Program-made: the position numbers and the translations under genes
DNA from: Mixophyes australis
Lineage: Eukaryota > Chordata > Amphibia > Anura > Limnodynastidae
Direction: 5' to 3'
DNA: 64,000 nt
NCBI GenBank assembly: GCA_036250195.1
Contig: JAVHZZ010000008.1
Location: 16,683,434 to 16,747,433, forward strand
The notes under the pieces: model-generated
Told to the model about the DNA's origin: nothing
What the model saw: only the letters and a program-made list of their open reading frames with translations
Databases searched by the model: none
Shown: positions 46,742 to 60,257 of the stretch, piece after piece
Layout of the letters: every line of letters begins with the position of its first letter
Position numbering within the stretch: position 1 is the first letter of the stretch

Positions 46742-46850
46742 GGGGGGGGGGGGGAAAGTGGTCTTTTATTTGTGACAGATTTTGCCCTGATCCTCGCAGG
46801 CTTAGGGTCTTCTGGAGTCGGGAAACCCCCCCCCCCCCCCCCCCCCCCCC
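46742..46850. repeat. G13 and C25 homopolymer pair
   Basis: Thirteen G at 46742-46754 and twenty-five C at 46826-46850 lie about 70 bases apart and could pair as a G/C stem on a single strand. They create glycine- or proline-repeat open frames that are not genes. A further C run followed by a T run lies at about 47397-47428. Confidence 0.9.
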
Positions 46851-49800
46851 ACCCCTCTCCCTCCTCTCGCTGCTTGTATCTGAAGTAATCTCTTGGCTGC
46901 AAATAGCAACCTGTGCTTTCATGTGACTAAGAAGCAAACACACAGACAGTTAACCTGAGTTTTACAGTCTAATAAAGAGAGACCAAAGATCAGAATAGTA
47001 ATATTTAGTTAAAAAATAAATAAGTGTTGTTTGCGCTCCCAGGGGCGGTATGTTAAAGAGAAGGGAGGAAGTGGAGACTGAATTCAAGCGAGTTAAGATA
47101 CCACATTCTCACCAGAAATAAATTACCAAGAGACAAACTCCCAATTATAAAATTGCTCTCAAATTGCACATCTGCTATAACTTTTTATCAGAAAAGGAAG
47201 CCCATTAAATGGGGAATTTAGTTTTATACGCCCGTGCCTTTTATATACGAGCAGTGCAGCTCGTGATTTTGCCACGTTTCTGTACGACGACAGAATACAG
47301 AGTCTATATTGTTGCCAAACTCCGAGAGCCGAGTTTTATGGCTCACCCTTAATTTTACTCAAACTTTCCATTTTTAGATTTCTAAAACCTCTCTTCCCCC
47401 CCCCCCCCCCCTTTTTTTTTTTTTTTTTAAAAATAGTAAATACTCTGTCCCCAAAAAAACATCTGTCCCCATCTAAAGACCGTTCTGGCATTTTTACAGA
47501 TTGCTTTTTATGTATTTGAAAATTTTCCCCCCAGAGCTGACAAAAAGCACATTGAAATTTTTAGACAAATGTACATTGCACTCTCGTATACACGTAATTT
47601 CTCAGAAGGTCCTATGTGGCTCAGGTGAAAGATTAAGTGCTGTGATTTTTATTTTATTTTTTTTAAATATGATTTTTCTGTTTGTTTAGCTTTCCAAAAT
47701 GAGGCGCCCTCCTCTGCCCCGTAGTGGATGAAGGATTCTTACCCGCTGGGGTGAACCTAAAATGCAATTTCCAGCCTTTAATATAGACGCTCTAACAGTT
47801 CATAAACTAGTTCTCCTTTTGTGTGTTGTTTTGGGGACGGAATCCGCGTGTAAGTGATTTGATTTATTGGCGTGGCGAGTTGGATTCAATTACAGGGGTT
47901 CAACTATATAAATTGTTGCAAATTATCATGTCAGCACTTGTGGCCTATAACCGCTTTAATTTAATTCGGATTCCAATGGCCCTGTATTGTTGTCTTGTTG
48001 TCTGCACTAATAGAAATGTATATATTCCAGTGCATCCGTCATGTTAATTGAGTGGCTGATGGCTCATTTTATACACAGGAGATAGCGCAGGGCAGATATA
48101 CAGAGAGACGATTGGTGACGCTAATGACATAATATTCTTAAAAGCCAGGAAGGAATATGCGATGTGATCGTTCCGTGCAGACGGCCTCTTTTGAAGTGTT
48201 AAATGTAATTTGAAGCAGTGTTTTGTAAGGGAATCTTTGCAAGGTGCATAAAGATACACTGTAATTTAAAATGAATGCCTGGACTTTGAGGATGTAATAG
48301 GAAACGATGGCACGAAGAGGTATAAATGGTGACTCCAGCTACAACGCCTTGTGCTCTTGATCAAGTCTATTCTGTTCTACGCTCCAGAAAGTAATTATCT
48401 AGTGTAAGAATTAAATAAAAATAAACATTATTGCACTTGGTAGGTTACACACACACACATATTATAATATGATTTATTAGCGATTCCATAACGCTGTCAG
48501 GAGAGTTAGATATCTGGCTCATTTGTGTGAGTTGATATTATATACATTTTGGGAAAGATCTTTAAATTTACGATAGATGGGGGGCTGGTTGATCTGAACA
48601 ATCGCCATACAAAATCACACATTGGCTATCCCCATCTAAATTTTGTTGACATACAATCATCTTTTGGGATGAGCAGGTGACCGTGCAAAGGAACCCAAAA
48701 TGATAACCCTCTGCCCCTCCTTGTTTTTTTCTGACTACTCAAATATCCCTTTCTCTATTCTGCATGGGATTAAAGATGCGTGATCCACTTCTAGAATCCT
48801 GTGACTTATTGCATTTATTTACTTAGTTTCACTGTGTTCCGCACTCCTCATTCTGTCAGTGACTGCTCTACAAATGTGAGCAGTTCCTGTTGGTACATGC
48901 AAGGGTAAAGCTACCTTAAGGCAAAATGACACACATTAAAATGCTTTGTCTGCTAAAACCATTTTTTTTTCTCTCCTTCTTTTGTCTCTTGAACTTTCCT
49001 CCGTGACTTTAAAATAATTCGAGCAGCTTAGAGAGTCTGTGTTTTCACACCGTGTCTGGGAAATACAGGGTGGATTGGTCATAGCATTAACTCTTTTGGC
49101 AGAATAATAATACAGGGTGGCTTTATTTTCTAGTGGTTGGCTACTGTAACATCCTATTATCACATTACTTTTCTCTTCCCGTCACTGCTGGGTGGGTGAA
49201 TGAAGGAGGTCAGTTACCTCCAGGCCACAGAATGTACCCATTTGTCGTAGGTCTGGGGTTGTGATTCTTTACCTGCACGTTTTTGTCCATTGTGCAGTGA
49301 AGCACAAGTGGAATTTAAAGCAGCATTCCTGGTTACTCATTACATTTCCCTGACCTGCAGCTTCTGCTCAGCGGAGCCGTGGGAACTACACACTGAAACA
49401 GTTTATCCCGGGGCTCCCCCCGTTTCTGTGGTACAGCCTATGCGGTGGTGGGACCCCACAGGCTCGAGAGGAAGCTGCATGCATGGAGCCTGGAACTGCA
49501 TATGGGCATAGTGTTACCATACGGTTACCAGTGATTCTTGCGGCTTAAACCAGTCTCGGCAGCCGTTTTAAAATGGTGACTAATAGGCTTTTTCCTGTGC
49601 TATACTTTTGAATTAACATAGTAAAGTTTGTATTGCCCCAATCAATTATAAGTTGTTAGGTAGAGTGTCTGCATGATAATTGTGTGTGGGGGGGTTAGAT
49701 TATTTTATTAAAAAAGGAAAATTGAATAACACCCCCCACAATATGCATTAAATATACGTTGTTTTTATAAATAAACTCATTTGCAAGTGGATTTATCGAC

Positions 49801-50039
49801 AGTTTCAACTGCACATATAATTCATTGTCGGTTGGCTTAAAGGGTTTTCTACATTTTTTTTTAAAACAAATAAAAAAATAAAATAATAAATGAATGCATG
49901 TATCTTGTGCATTGCTTTATCTATCCATCTTTTCCGTTTGTTCTGTTAAGGCTCCCTCCTGTATTACTATACAGAGGTATATTTACCTGCAATTGACAAG
50001 CCAAAGTTAGTATATATATGATGCTGTATCACCAGTGTG

Positions 50040-50290
50040 ATGTATTGATCGATCAGAGCTCAGAAATAAGAGACCACACAGATGTCTGGTGTCCAAAATT
50101 GAACTGTTTTACTCATTCAAAATAGCTCATATTTTATAACATAATCGCGTCCTAATTAATCACGTCCGTGGAAATAATTAATTACGTCAATGTATAATAT
50201 TATCTAAAATGTTGCAATCTTCTATAACAAATAGGTGAGAATCCGGTAGTGGTTAAAATGGAATTTTTCTACAATTTAAAAAAATAAGCA
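50040..50290. other. Possible long-terminal-repeat-like fragment
   Basis: The stretch containing AGAGACCACACAGATGTCTG and AACTGTTTTACTCATTCAAA has the look of retroelement terminal-repeat DNA, but no matching partner repeat, primer site or polypurine tract is seen. It stays unclassified. Confidence 0.2.
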
Positions 50291-53280
50291 TAAAATACGG
50301 TTGTAGTCAGCATGGTGATTTCTGATATTGCTTAATATCCTCCGATTCTTTCTTTATTTCTTTAATCTGGAATTTTTGAGGCAGGAGTACTCAAGAAGCG
50401 TTTCGTTGAAGCAGGTGGCTGCGTTTGTCTTTTTTTTTATCCCAGACAGAAAATTAACACAAAATATCTGAATTTGACTTAAAGAAATAAACCATTTTAA
50501 ATTGATCTGACAAAAAAACATTGTGTATATATTGTAGCATTCATAGCATTATATTTGATAATAGCTTAAAACTTATTTCTGATTAGCTTAGTTTTTGATT
50601 ATGGCTTGAGGGCCTTAAATTATAGGATAACTTTTCCATCATTCACATATGAACGTAGACCCCACAGTTCTTTACATGGGGTACTGTTATATTTGTGAAA
50701 TATTTTTTTTTTTTTATTGTAACAAAAGTAGCCAAAATATTGTTAGATAAAAGCCAACAACAAAGAAAACGAGCTCATGCGTTTAGTAAACGTCGCTGGA
50801 TGGTGCAAACAAGCTACTAACTGAAAGTTGTCTGGGGGTGGAAAGGAGGACATTGGTTTTGGAGGAGTGACAACACTTGTTGTACAAACAACCGTGCAGG
50901 GTGTACAACTAATTACACTAGTTTACAGAGCTGTTTGTATTTCTGTTTTCTATTTGTTTTTTGATTGCACGTGTCCTTTTGTCGCTCCCAGCTGTGCTTT
51001 TTCCTATTTTTATTGGTATTTTTTTTTTTTTTTCCTTTTCCTTCTCACCATTTGCCTCTCTGACAGTAATCTACTTGCCGTGTTCAGCTGCGGGTCAAAC
51101 GCTCCTCTAGGGTGCTGCAGAACCAAGTATCTGGCCTCCCCCCACCTCCCTCCCCCCCAGCGCTGTGTTTATTTCCAGGTCTTAGTGAGAAATCTCCAGG
51201 AAAATCTCTAATGGGTTGATTGTTGTAGTTGACAAGGATTAAAATGTCACTTTATAGTTTCAGTTCCTTAATCCTCTTGCCAGTCTTGGCGTACCTTTCA
51301 GCTCGCTAATTAGCTTTTTTTTTTAACCTTTTTTTAAAACAAAAAAAAATAATCCCAAAACTGTATTAAAATGTAACTTTGTTTTGTTCTCCAATGTCCA
51401 CAGTAGTTTGTTTGAGGATAAAATATTTAACTCTGTTTAATTACAGATGCGTTTTAGTGTTTCCTTTACTATGCAGGCTGTGTTAATAACCATATGTGTA
51501 AATTGGTTTATTAGTGTATTGTGGTAGGCAATTTGTTTCTCTGTGGCTTTAAGCAACATACTTTATGTTCTGATTCTATTACCTAGGAAAAGTGGTGACC
51601 AGTGAATACTGTTCGGCCCTTTCTCAAAGTCCTAATGTCGGGGACTACTGTTGTTAATGGTTGCTTTAAAATTATGGTTAATATTACAGTTCATAAAACA
51701 CTAGAGGGCTGTGCAACAATGTATTTATCTTAATGATTCGTGCTCATAGTTTCTCTTTTGGTGTCTGTATTTATATGGCAACTAATTCCCCCAAAATTCA
51801 AATTTGTATTTGTGAAGCATGAATGTAAAATACAGGAGTTTCATCTTATCCTGATTCTCAATGGCAGAGTATTGGAGAATTTCCTTATCCCTACATCAAA
51901 TAAAACCCTGCAGCTTGCAGACAGTTGCCTAAAGACTGTCGATAGAAGTTAAAAAGGTGGAATGGCAAAGCGTGTCATGTCAGTTAGGTGCTTTTATATG
52001 AAAAAGCTACTATTTTTTAGGGGGATTGATAGCCTGCATCCTTGTGAACATTGATTCAGCCCAAAAAAATGCACCCACTTCGATGTTTAAGTGATGGCTA
52101 CATATATTATATAGTGGGGTTTATTTCTTCGTTAAACCAACAAGGTTATTGGCCTTTCCTCCCATGTAGACATGGCATTTGCCAATGAGAAGACTGTACC
52201 CAGCATTCTTTGTTCTGGACTTTAGTATCCTATTTAGCGTATTTGAGTGGGTATTTAAAACATTATAAAAATGTTCAACAACATGAGAACTTTTTCAGCC
52301 ATTTACCCGACAGCAGTTAACTATTTGAATTACCTTTTTTTTATGTTTGGTTTAATTTGGGGTCCTAATTATTCCTAACTTACGTGAGTAGATTTCGATT
52401 ACTCCAGACTGCAGGGATTTGTAACTAAGGCAACTGGAAGATCATTTTACATAAAGTAGTTTTGTTCTTGTGATTAGGTTAAAATGGAATGTCAGACAAT
52501 TGAAACTCTTGTCAGATAAGGCCTATAGATAGACACACAATTCCTCTGTGTCCATAAAAGGACATTCTTTTATTAAAATCATTACATTTTTCCCATTTAC
52601 CTAATAGAAACTTTTTTACTGATCTTGACAAGTAAACCCCCCCCCCACACACATTTTAAATAAGAGGTAAAAATTCACATTGCCTGTCTCAACGACCTTA
52701 AAAGAAATCAATGATTGCAGAGATACTATCATGGTGTACTTATGGGTAACCATCTTTAAAGGAGATTATTATTCAAAGTACAGTAGATATTTAATATGAA
52801 CAACTCATCCCCCTATCTAGGAAGATGGGTACTGGATCCTTGCTGTTCATAGAATACCCCACCCTTCCTAATATTCTTTTTCCTCCCCATCACAGGAAAC
52901 CGGGGAATTTCAGGTTTAAATTGCTTATTAATGTGAGTAAACTCCTTTGTCTGTGTTTTAGATCAGCGCAGTAAGAACGCCGGTCACCATGATTTGCCCG
53001 AACAACTTTCATGCAATCTTTTATTTATTTTTTTAGTTTATCTGCGGACAGCACATGTGCTCCTCTGCACAGTAAAGTCATACAGGCGTCCGGGATCAAT
53101 ACTTTCAGTGCCTGAAAAATTTTCAGACTAGTTTCCTTGCCTTCCATATAAATAATCCTATTTTCTGTTTTTTTTTGCTTATACCTTTTCTTTTAAATTG
53201 TGGATTTCTAACCCCCCCCCCCCCCCCCCTATAGTTTGTACTTTGTTAGCGTTAGTGTCCCTAACGGATTTACACACACA

Positions 53281-53617
53281 GGGCCTGATTCATTAAGGAA
53301 CTTAAATTAAGAAGTTTCTTATTTCAGTCTCCTGGACAAAACCATGTTACAATGCAAGGGGTGCAAATTAGTTTTCTGTTTTGCAGATAAGTTAAATACT
53401 GACTGTTTTTTCATGTAGCACACAGATACTTGATAGTTTATTTGTACACTGAAATTTAAAGTTGATATTTGTGTGCTACATGAAAAAACAGTCAGTATTT
53501 AACTTATGTGCAAAACAGAAAACTAATTTGCACCCCTTGCATTGCAACATGGTTTTGTCCAGGAGACTTAATAAAACAAGAAACTTCTTAATTTAAATTC
53601 CTTAATGAATCGGGCCC
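53281..53617. mobile_element. Fold-back miniature element, GGGCCTGATTCATTAA family
   Basis: A 337-bp element starts GGGCCTGATTCATTAAGGAA and ends with its near complement TTCCTTAATGAATCGGGCCC. The arms pair over about 145 bases each: the left carries CCTGGACAAAACCATGTTAC and GGGGTGCAAATTAGTTTTCT, the right their complements. A loop of about 40 bases contains ACTGAAATTTAAAGTTGATA. The high arm identity makes it a recent or well-preserved insertion. A diverged relative is at 39533-39802. Confidence 0.9.
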
Positions 53618-53639
53618 AAAGTACGTATAATGATCCGAA

Positions 53640-53930
53640 AGCTATGATATTGATTACAGCAGTGACGGGTAACTTCAGGGGCCACATGGGTGGCCCTCTA
53701 ACCTTCCAGAGGGCCGCACATTATAACTTAACGTATACATTTAATCAAAGAAAGAGACAGCTGTCTGTAATAACGTACCAGCAGGCATATTAAACAAGTG
53801 TTACAAGTTATCACATACATATCTGACAATAAAGTAGGAAGGAGCAGGGGACGGCCGTTCAAGACGCGGAGTGCAGGCTGTTGGGTTATAAGATACTATA
53901 ATATAAAAAAAAAGCAAAACATTTTATTTA
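53640..53930. mobile_element. Possible hAT-type element fragment
   Basis: CAGTGACGGGTAACTTCAGG, GGCCACATGGGTGGCCCTCT and CCAGAGGGCCGCACATTATA form a GC-rich head with a GGCCAC/GTGGCC inverted core, as in terminal regions of several hAT families. The right end is not clearly found. No coding part is present. Confidence 0.35.
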
Positions 53931-54480
53931 TCAATAAACTGTTCCTTTAAATCCCCATGTTACCCTTTTGCACAGTAGCCATTTTCCATATAAAATAAAC
54001 ATATTTTGATAAGTTGCTACGGTGAAAATGTGTCTAGTGATCTCTTGTCTCTTACTACATGATAATTCTCCCCACCCCTGTACTACTCTCTGCCGGGACG
54101 GTTTTAGTAACACAGAATAAGAAATGAATTAATGTTCTTTTACTTTGATTTCCAAAATGTTTGAGGAGTTCCCTGCTGTGTGCGCGCCTCGCACCCTCTC
54201 TAGAATGTGTCCGGGAGGAGAGCTGGAAATGAGTCGTATAATTGAGCTTTTACGGTCACTGTTTAGTTTGGCAAAGATCTTCAATTCTTACATGTTTGTT
54301 TTTTCTCAATGCTGCCCACGCATGTTGCCATCTATTCAGCTAAGAGTTATTATGTGTGTTCAGGTCGAATCACGTTTCTGACGATGTCGCCACATACGTG
54401 ACGCGATTGTTATAGTACAATGCAACTGTAGATTTTGTGATATGATTTGTGTATATAAAATATTTCATTTAAACGTGTGT

Positions 54481-54505
54481 AAATGATGATGATGATGATG
54501 ATGGG
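54481..54505. repeat. (GAT)n microsatellite
   Basis: About eight GAT/ATG trinucleotide repeats just after an ordinary AT-rich stretch. Confidence 0.85.
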
Positions 54506-54654
54506 ATTATACAGCTATAAGGGGGATCTGATAGAATCATATGACTACAGCACACATGCTACAATCTGATTGTATAAAGAGAAGCACTTTCCAACTCGGG
54601 ACATTTTTCATGCTATTCGATTTAGGGTCAAAAAGGTGTTTTGTGTCAGACAAA

Positions 54655-55413
54655 GGGGGGTATTCAATTGTCCCAGGTGTCCCCCCCCCACAGCGTTAAA
54701 AAAACAAAACCAAAAAAAACCTCGTGCAATTCAATTGAAAAAGAGGGGACGCTGCCCCCACGCGTTAAACATTTGTGTTTGCGAGTTTTATTAGGGGAGT
54801 TAAGGGGAGTTTTAACGCGGTCATGTATAACACAAAAAAAAAGTTTTTGCATACATTTCAATACATTAGATTGCATTTCACATTGCTAATATCTACATTA
54901 CAGTACTTTCTTTAGCATATTTTTTTATTGAACTATTTTTTTTTTAACATAGAATCATCTATACATGTCAAAACACAATAGTACATACATATTTGTACCA
55001 AAAACGTACATAAATATAATTAATTAGTGACAACTTTTACATGTTGAGCATTAGTGATAAACATAATGTAACTTTTTTTCACATTATTACATGATTTCAA
55101 ATAGTTTTCAGAGGGCTTTTTATTTTTAACACACCCCAAAGAGGTGCGAGATAAAACAGCATATTGGCCTGTGTAACGCGCCGCGTTAAAAAAAACAATT
55201 GAATAGCTTTTAACGCGGCTGCCTCTCGCACGCCCTATACTTTCAATAGACCTTCTACTGGAGCGCGAGAGGACTGTTTCATGAAAAATCTGAGCGTTAA
55301 AAATGGAATTGAATCGCGGGTAAAGTTTACCTGCTCGAAAATGATATAAAACAGTGTTAAGAATGACTTAACGCGGTCAAAAAAAAAAAACTTCGGGCAA
55401 TTGAATATGCCCC
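54655..55413. mobile_element. Miniature element with GGTATTCAATTG / CAATTGAATATGCCCC ends
   Basis: A 759-bp noncoding element opens GGGGGGTATTCAATTGTCCC and closes GGGCAATTGAATATGCCCC, an imperfect terminal inverted repeat. The interior repeats the word TTTTAACGCGG or its complement CCGCGTTAA many times, for example near 54811, 55183, 55211 and 55368, with an inner CAATTGAATAG at about 55196. It therefore looks composite or internally duplicated. The ends are shared with 57435-57630. Confidence 0.72.
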
Positions 55414-57073
55414 AAAGAGCAAAATGTGATTCTGTACGATTGTATTGTACATTGGATTGTAGTGTGTGTATATTTTGCTGTGTCCTACCCTTTGGTAAAC
55501 ACACCATTCAGATCCTGAAACAAGTTGTTACAGGTCTTACAAAAGCTTTTGGCTGAAGTTGAATGTGTACTCGTCACCTACATGTAGTAATACATCCGTA
55601 ATGTCACTCGTCCTTAGTGAATATTGTTTCAGCGCAAAAAAATTACGGACTGCATGAAGCCTCCAAATGTTTCTTTCAAAAATGCAGTAACTGTTCTAAG
55701 CCGGTTCCATATATATTTAGGTTTTTATTGTCCTTGTAAGATTTTTGTTTAAAGCAACATTTAATGTACTCTCCTAATTCAGCCCTTTTGTACTTATGAA
55801 CCCCCCCCCCCCTCCACAATGTCCCATAATGCAACATTACGCCACCATTAAGCGCAAAACACGCAAAGGTCAGAGGATTGTCTCTTGTTGGTTACGTGTT
55901 TTATTATAATGTATTTACACTGAATATAGGTACAGCACAGAAATGGCTGCTTCTGTGTGTCTGTGATCGGCCCAGTTTAATAATAATCCAATAAAAATCT
56001 AACTTTTATTTCGCCTGTCTGGCGGTTTATGAAGTAAACATTTACTTGTCTTATGAGAATGAGTATATATAAGTCCTAATATAGGATTAACAATCAATAA
56101 GTAATATATTTCCGTATTGTACAGCCAGTTCTTTGACTAGAACGAGATTCATTTTGGATTCATGACATTGTTTTAACCACCAAACAGGGCAGGAACGCGT
56201 GACTTTTCCCCGCTCTTTGTCTAATGGGTTTTTTGCGCTAAGAATAGTTTGTTCTGAAGCCCCCTCGGATAAAATATCATTAACATAAGTAGCTGAGATG
56301 CTTGGATTCTGAGGTTAGGGAGAAATACCACGCATAATGATTAGAATGAAATCGTTCCTTGTAACCAAGTTATTGCAAAGTAATGTGATCTATCTAAGTA
56401 GCAGCTGGGGATTTTTCACAAGGGCGATATCGCTGCACCAGCCGTACGAAAACCGCTTTTATTTTTTTCTCTTTTGTATGTTTTATTTTTAATACTTTAG
56501 TATTCAAGGAATATCTAAAGTCATTGCTTCTTAAAAGCAGGCCTATCCGGAGCACTGGTCCCAGGTCGGTAGTAAGATTTTGGCAATGTTTATTATCTAC
56601 ACACACTCTTTACACCTCCCTACGGTATCCGATAGATTCACAAGTGACATAGACGGTGAACCCAGGTCTACTACTTTGTTTTTTTGTTTTTTTTGTTTTT
56701 TTTTACATTTGTGCTTACTTAGAAGTTTCTGGTCTGCTCCATGTGCCGTGAATTACACACATCAGATGTTTCTGCAATCCTTTTGTGTCTTTTCTTTCTA
56801 AAGAGCTCATTGACCAGTTCATAGAGAGAAATGGGCTTAAATGGGGTTTGAAAAGTGTGAATTATGCAGAATTCAATGCACGTGGTTGTAACACATGCCC
56901 CTACATAATTGCATTGCTGATTTCGGGACAAAACCGTGTTCATCCAGACCAAGAGCGAAAAAAAATATATTGCTATTATTTTTACTTTTATTTTTTTTTA
57001 TAAAAGCTTTATTGACACTCTCACACTTTTCAGTAGTTTCCTGGGTCCTATTGCATTGCCTGGGTAACTTTAA

Positions 57074-57286
57074 GGGGGGAGAATTCAATTCAGCGTGTTG
57101 TGTCTCCGGAAAAACAGTCCGGCGCCACGCTGAGGATGGAATCTCTGCTCGTTTTGCTTCCCGTCCCATAGACGTGCGCAGAAAAATGAGCGTAGAATCC
57201 TTACCATAATGGGCGGAAGGAAATGTGCCCATCCAAACAAGGAGCTGATGTTTGGCGGCGTCTCGCTTGTAATTGAATCTCTCACC
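57074..57286. mobile_element. Miniature element with GAATTCAATTCAGCG / TGTAATTGAATCTCTC ends
   Basis: About 213 bp bounded by GGGGGGAGAATTCAATTCAG and CGCTTGTAATTGAATCTCTC, whose complement is GAGAGATTCAATTACAAGCG. The interior is GC-richer with CpGs and has no ORF of note. The ends resemble but differ from those of the elements at 54655 and 57435. Confidence 0.68.
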
Positions 57287-57434
57287 AAGTTCGTAGATGA
57301 AAAAATAAAAAATAACTTTAGTCATCATGAATGCAGAAAGGTCTAATATCTACTGATCACTACTGGTAATTGTATATAATAACAATAATAAACTGGAGTT
57401 TTAGTCGGAAGCCTGTGTGTTTCAATAACATTAT

Positions 57435-57630
57435 GGGCCATATTCAATTAGGTCCGTGATCGCTGTAACGTGCGGAGTGCGCATTACCGTAGGTAATACG
57501 GTACCACAATAATGCGGAATTTCCTTCGCAACCCTATGGCGCATGAAGGAATATCAGCCTTATTACGGTGCCGCGGATTACCTTCGCACTCCGTTCCAGC
57601 GCGTTCCCAAGACCTTATTGAATATGCCCC
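57435..57630. mobile_element. Miniature element with GGGCCATATTCAATTA / TTATTGAATATGCCCC ends
   Basis: A 196-bp element starts GGGCCATATTCAATTAGGTC and ends GACCTTATTGAATATGCCCC, which are inverted repeats of each other. The arms are rich in CpG: GTGCGGAGTGCGCATTACCG on the left pairs with the CGGATTACCTTCGCACTCCG part on the right. The termini match the 54655-55413 element, so the two belong to one terminal-repeat group with unrelated interiors. Confidence 0.8.
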
Positions 57631-60257
57631 TAGATGTCTGTCGGGATTCCGTTATTAATAGTGTTTGGTATTTGTGTCGTTTTATAGACATTGTTTGTTG
57701 TAGTCTTTGTGTCAATGTTTATTGGCCCATCGTATATTTTTTTTTTTTTTAACAACAACGCTGCTGACCGCTGCTTGCAGCCGCCCTGTGGTCAGCCCAT
57801 CAGTGCAGTTACCGTATTGCTCACTCATTGAGTCCATTTTCGGACTTACTGATGTCAAGACAAAGACATTTTTAGCAGTATTTTGCTGGCAGTATTGGTG
57901 TGAAATCGGAGCTGTATCCTCTATTATACAATACAGTATGTACAAAAAGAAGATCCTTAAATTGGAACATTTTTCTGTTAACATCAGACGGAGAAGCTCA
58001 GTGATTGGGTCTGACTGCGAAAGACTTGCTATAAATTGTGATATTCCTTATATCAAAAACTGGCTTCTAAGTGTCAATGGGCAGGAAAACGGTCTAAAAT
58101 TACGAGTCTGACATTGCGTGAAATGTATTTTATAATTTTTTTTTTCTTTGGTAAAAGCAAAAGTTTCCATAAATTTAAGATGGTAAAATTTAAATAATTG
58201 AATAACTTGTTGTTTATTTGTAACAAATGATGTTTTCACTATAGCCCATCATCCCTCCTGTTGTGACCTCTGCCATCTCCATCTCTCAAAGAGAAGGAAC
58301 TAATACAGTCATTCAAATGTAGGATTAGAAGGAGGTTGATGTTTAATTGTTTCCAAAGTAATATTGATCACAACAGGTGATCAGAGATGAAGAAGCACTT
58401 ACTCTGCGGGGGGAGTCTTACGTTTCTCCTCTTTGAATAACCTTACGGTTCATGATCTGTTTGTCGGAATCACACTTACGGTTACTTAATCTGTTTTTAT
58501 GAAGCGTAGGGCACAATAATTCTTATGCGGACTGCACATTAGTTGCAGAACACAGACAAGCAGAAAACCAAAAAACATTTAACACCCACTGTTTTATTAC
58601 GTTATTTGATCCCAATTGTTAAGTCCTGGGCAGTATGTTGGTGCTATAGAAGAATGTTTCAATAATCATAATTGTATTGCAAGGGTTGTAAGTGAAACTG
58701 CAGCCTGGTACGTGGATGTAGAAGACAGTCTATTAGGATTAATAAGCATTTTAATGTTCCTTTAAAACACTGTTCAGTGACCTGCCATTTCAGAGCAGCT
58801 CTGCTAAAAAGTAAAGTTAAATAATGAATTATTTCTCCAATTCATGAACAGCTCAAGTCTCCTTCCTCAGGACCTGATGTAATCTAAAGAAGGTCAAAAA
58901 GCTGAGATTTCAGTCAGTTAAGCTGCTGTTACATCATTCCCGCAACCAGTTGACACCGTTTATCTCTGAAGGGCATATCTGTCAGTCTGTCACTCACACA
59001 CTGCTGATACAAAGAGGCAATGTCTCCTTTAATGTAGAACGGTCTCACTGTTTTGTGCCCATTGGTCCAATCCTGAGTAAAATGACTCTTATGCCCTGAT
59101 TTTATTTCCCCAATACACTACTCTGCCAGGGTGGTCACAATATGGCTTTGAGCTGGTATTCTGCCACGTACTCGCAGAGCATTGTGGGTAAGGCAATGCA
59201 TTCTCTGCATGTCTAAATAAAAGCTATTGATTTCTACTCTCTGTGTACTGGATTTTGATTAGGTACAAATGAGAATATGAACCATCCACTTACTAATAAG
59301 AGGCGGCTGGGTGACGCTAGGCGATGCTCCTCACTTGATTTATTCGGATACTTTTAAATGTTTCATTATTTAGGAACTAGAAATGATGTTTCGGATGCAT
59401 TACGGAGACCGGTGTAATGTCAGGAACCCGCGTAGACTAATACACGCCGGCGACGGACTCTACTTCACCTCCCGTTTAATCGCGTTCAGTTTTATAGGTG
59501 CAGGATGTAATAACTCAGCCGCTGCATGGCGGTAAATAAACTACAGGTCGTGGTTCTGCCAGGGGTGTAGAAATAAATCACTATTGAAATGTCTAGGGTA
59601 GAATACTTAAATATTTAACTTAAGGGGAATGACAAAAAGATCATTCTACGTGTGCGTGTCGGTACGTCTGCGGCAGGCTCCCATCTTTTGATTAAAGGTG
59701 ATGATATAGTGTTAAACCCAGATTACGAGAGCATCTTAACTCGTATTGATTCTGTCAGTCCTGCTTCTGTTTAGACAATATAAAAATAGACACTTAGAAG
59801 AGCTATATAAGTTGTCAGCACGCGGCTTTATGGCAGGGCGGCTTTGTGAAAGGCCAGACACGGAGCACGTCCGTCAGTCACAGAAATAAAGACACAATCT
59901 GGGGATTTAACGCTTTTTTTTTCTTTTTCTACTGTCTCATTGTAATTTTTATTTTGCTATATATTTTCCTCTGCGCTGCGACAATCTATCAAAAGGTGAA
60001 TTCTGTGGCTGCTTCTGTCACATATATTAGTATGGTGATGTCATCGGCTGACAGTCGCTGTGACCGCTACTAAGTTTTAAGCCACAGGCTTGTTTTTTTG
60101 CTTTTTAAATTTTAGTGCACATCACTTATGGGCTTTGCTTCTGTGTTTTTTTTTTTGTTTTGTTTTTGTTTTTTAAATCTGATTTTAAATGAACGGATTT
60201 TATCATACAAACTAAGCATTTAAAAATATCTTGCCAATTTCGCTAACCTTCTTTGTA

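Noticed and set aside
46669..46943. Gly- or Pro-rich ORFs on both strands
   Set aside because: They are produced by the G13 and C25 homopolymers.
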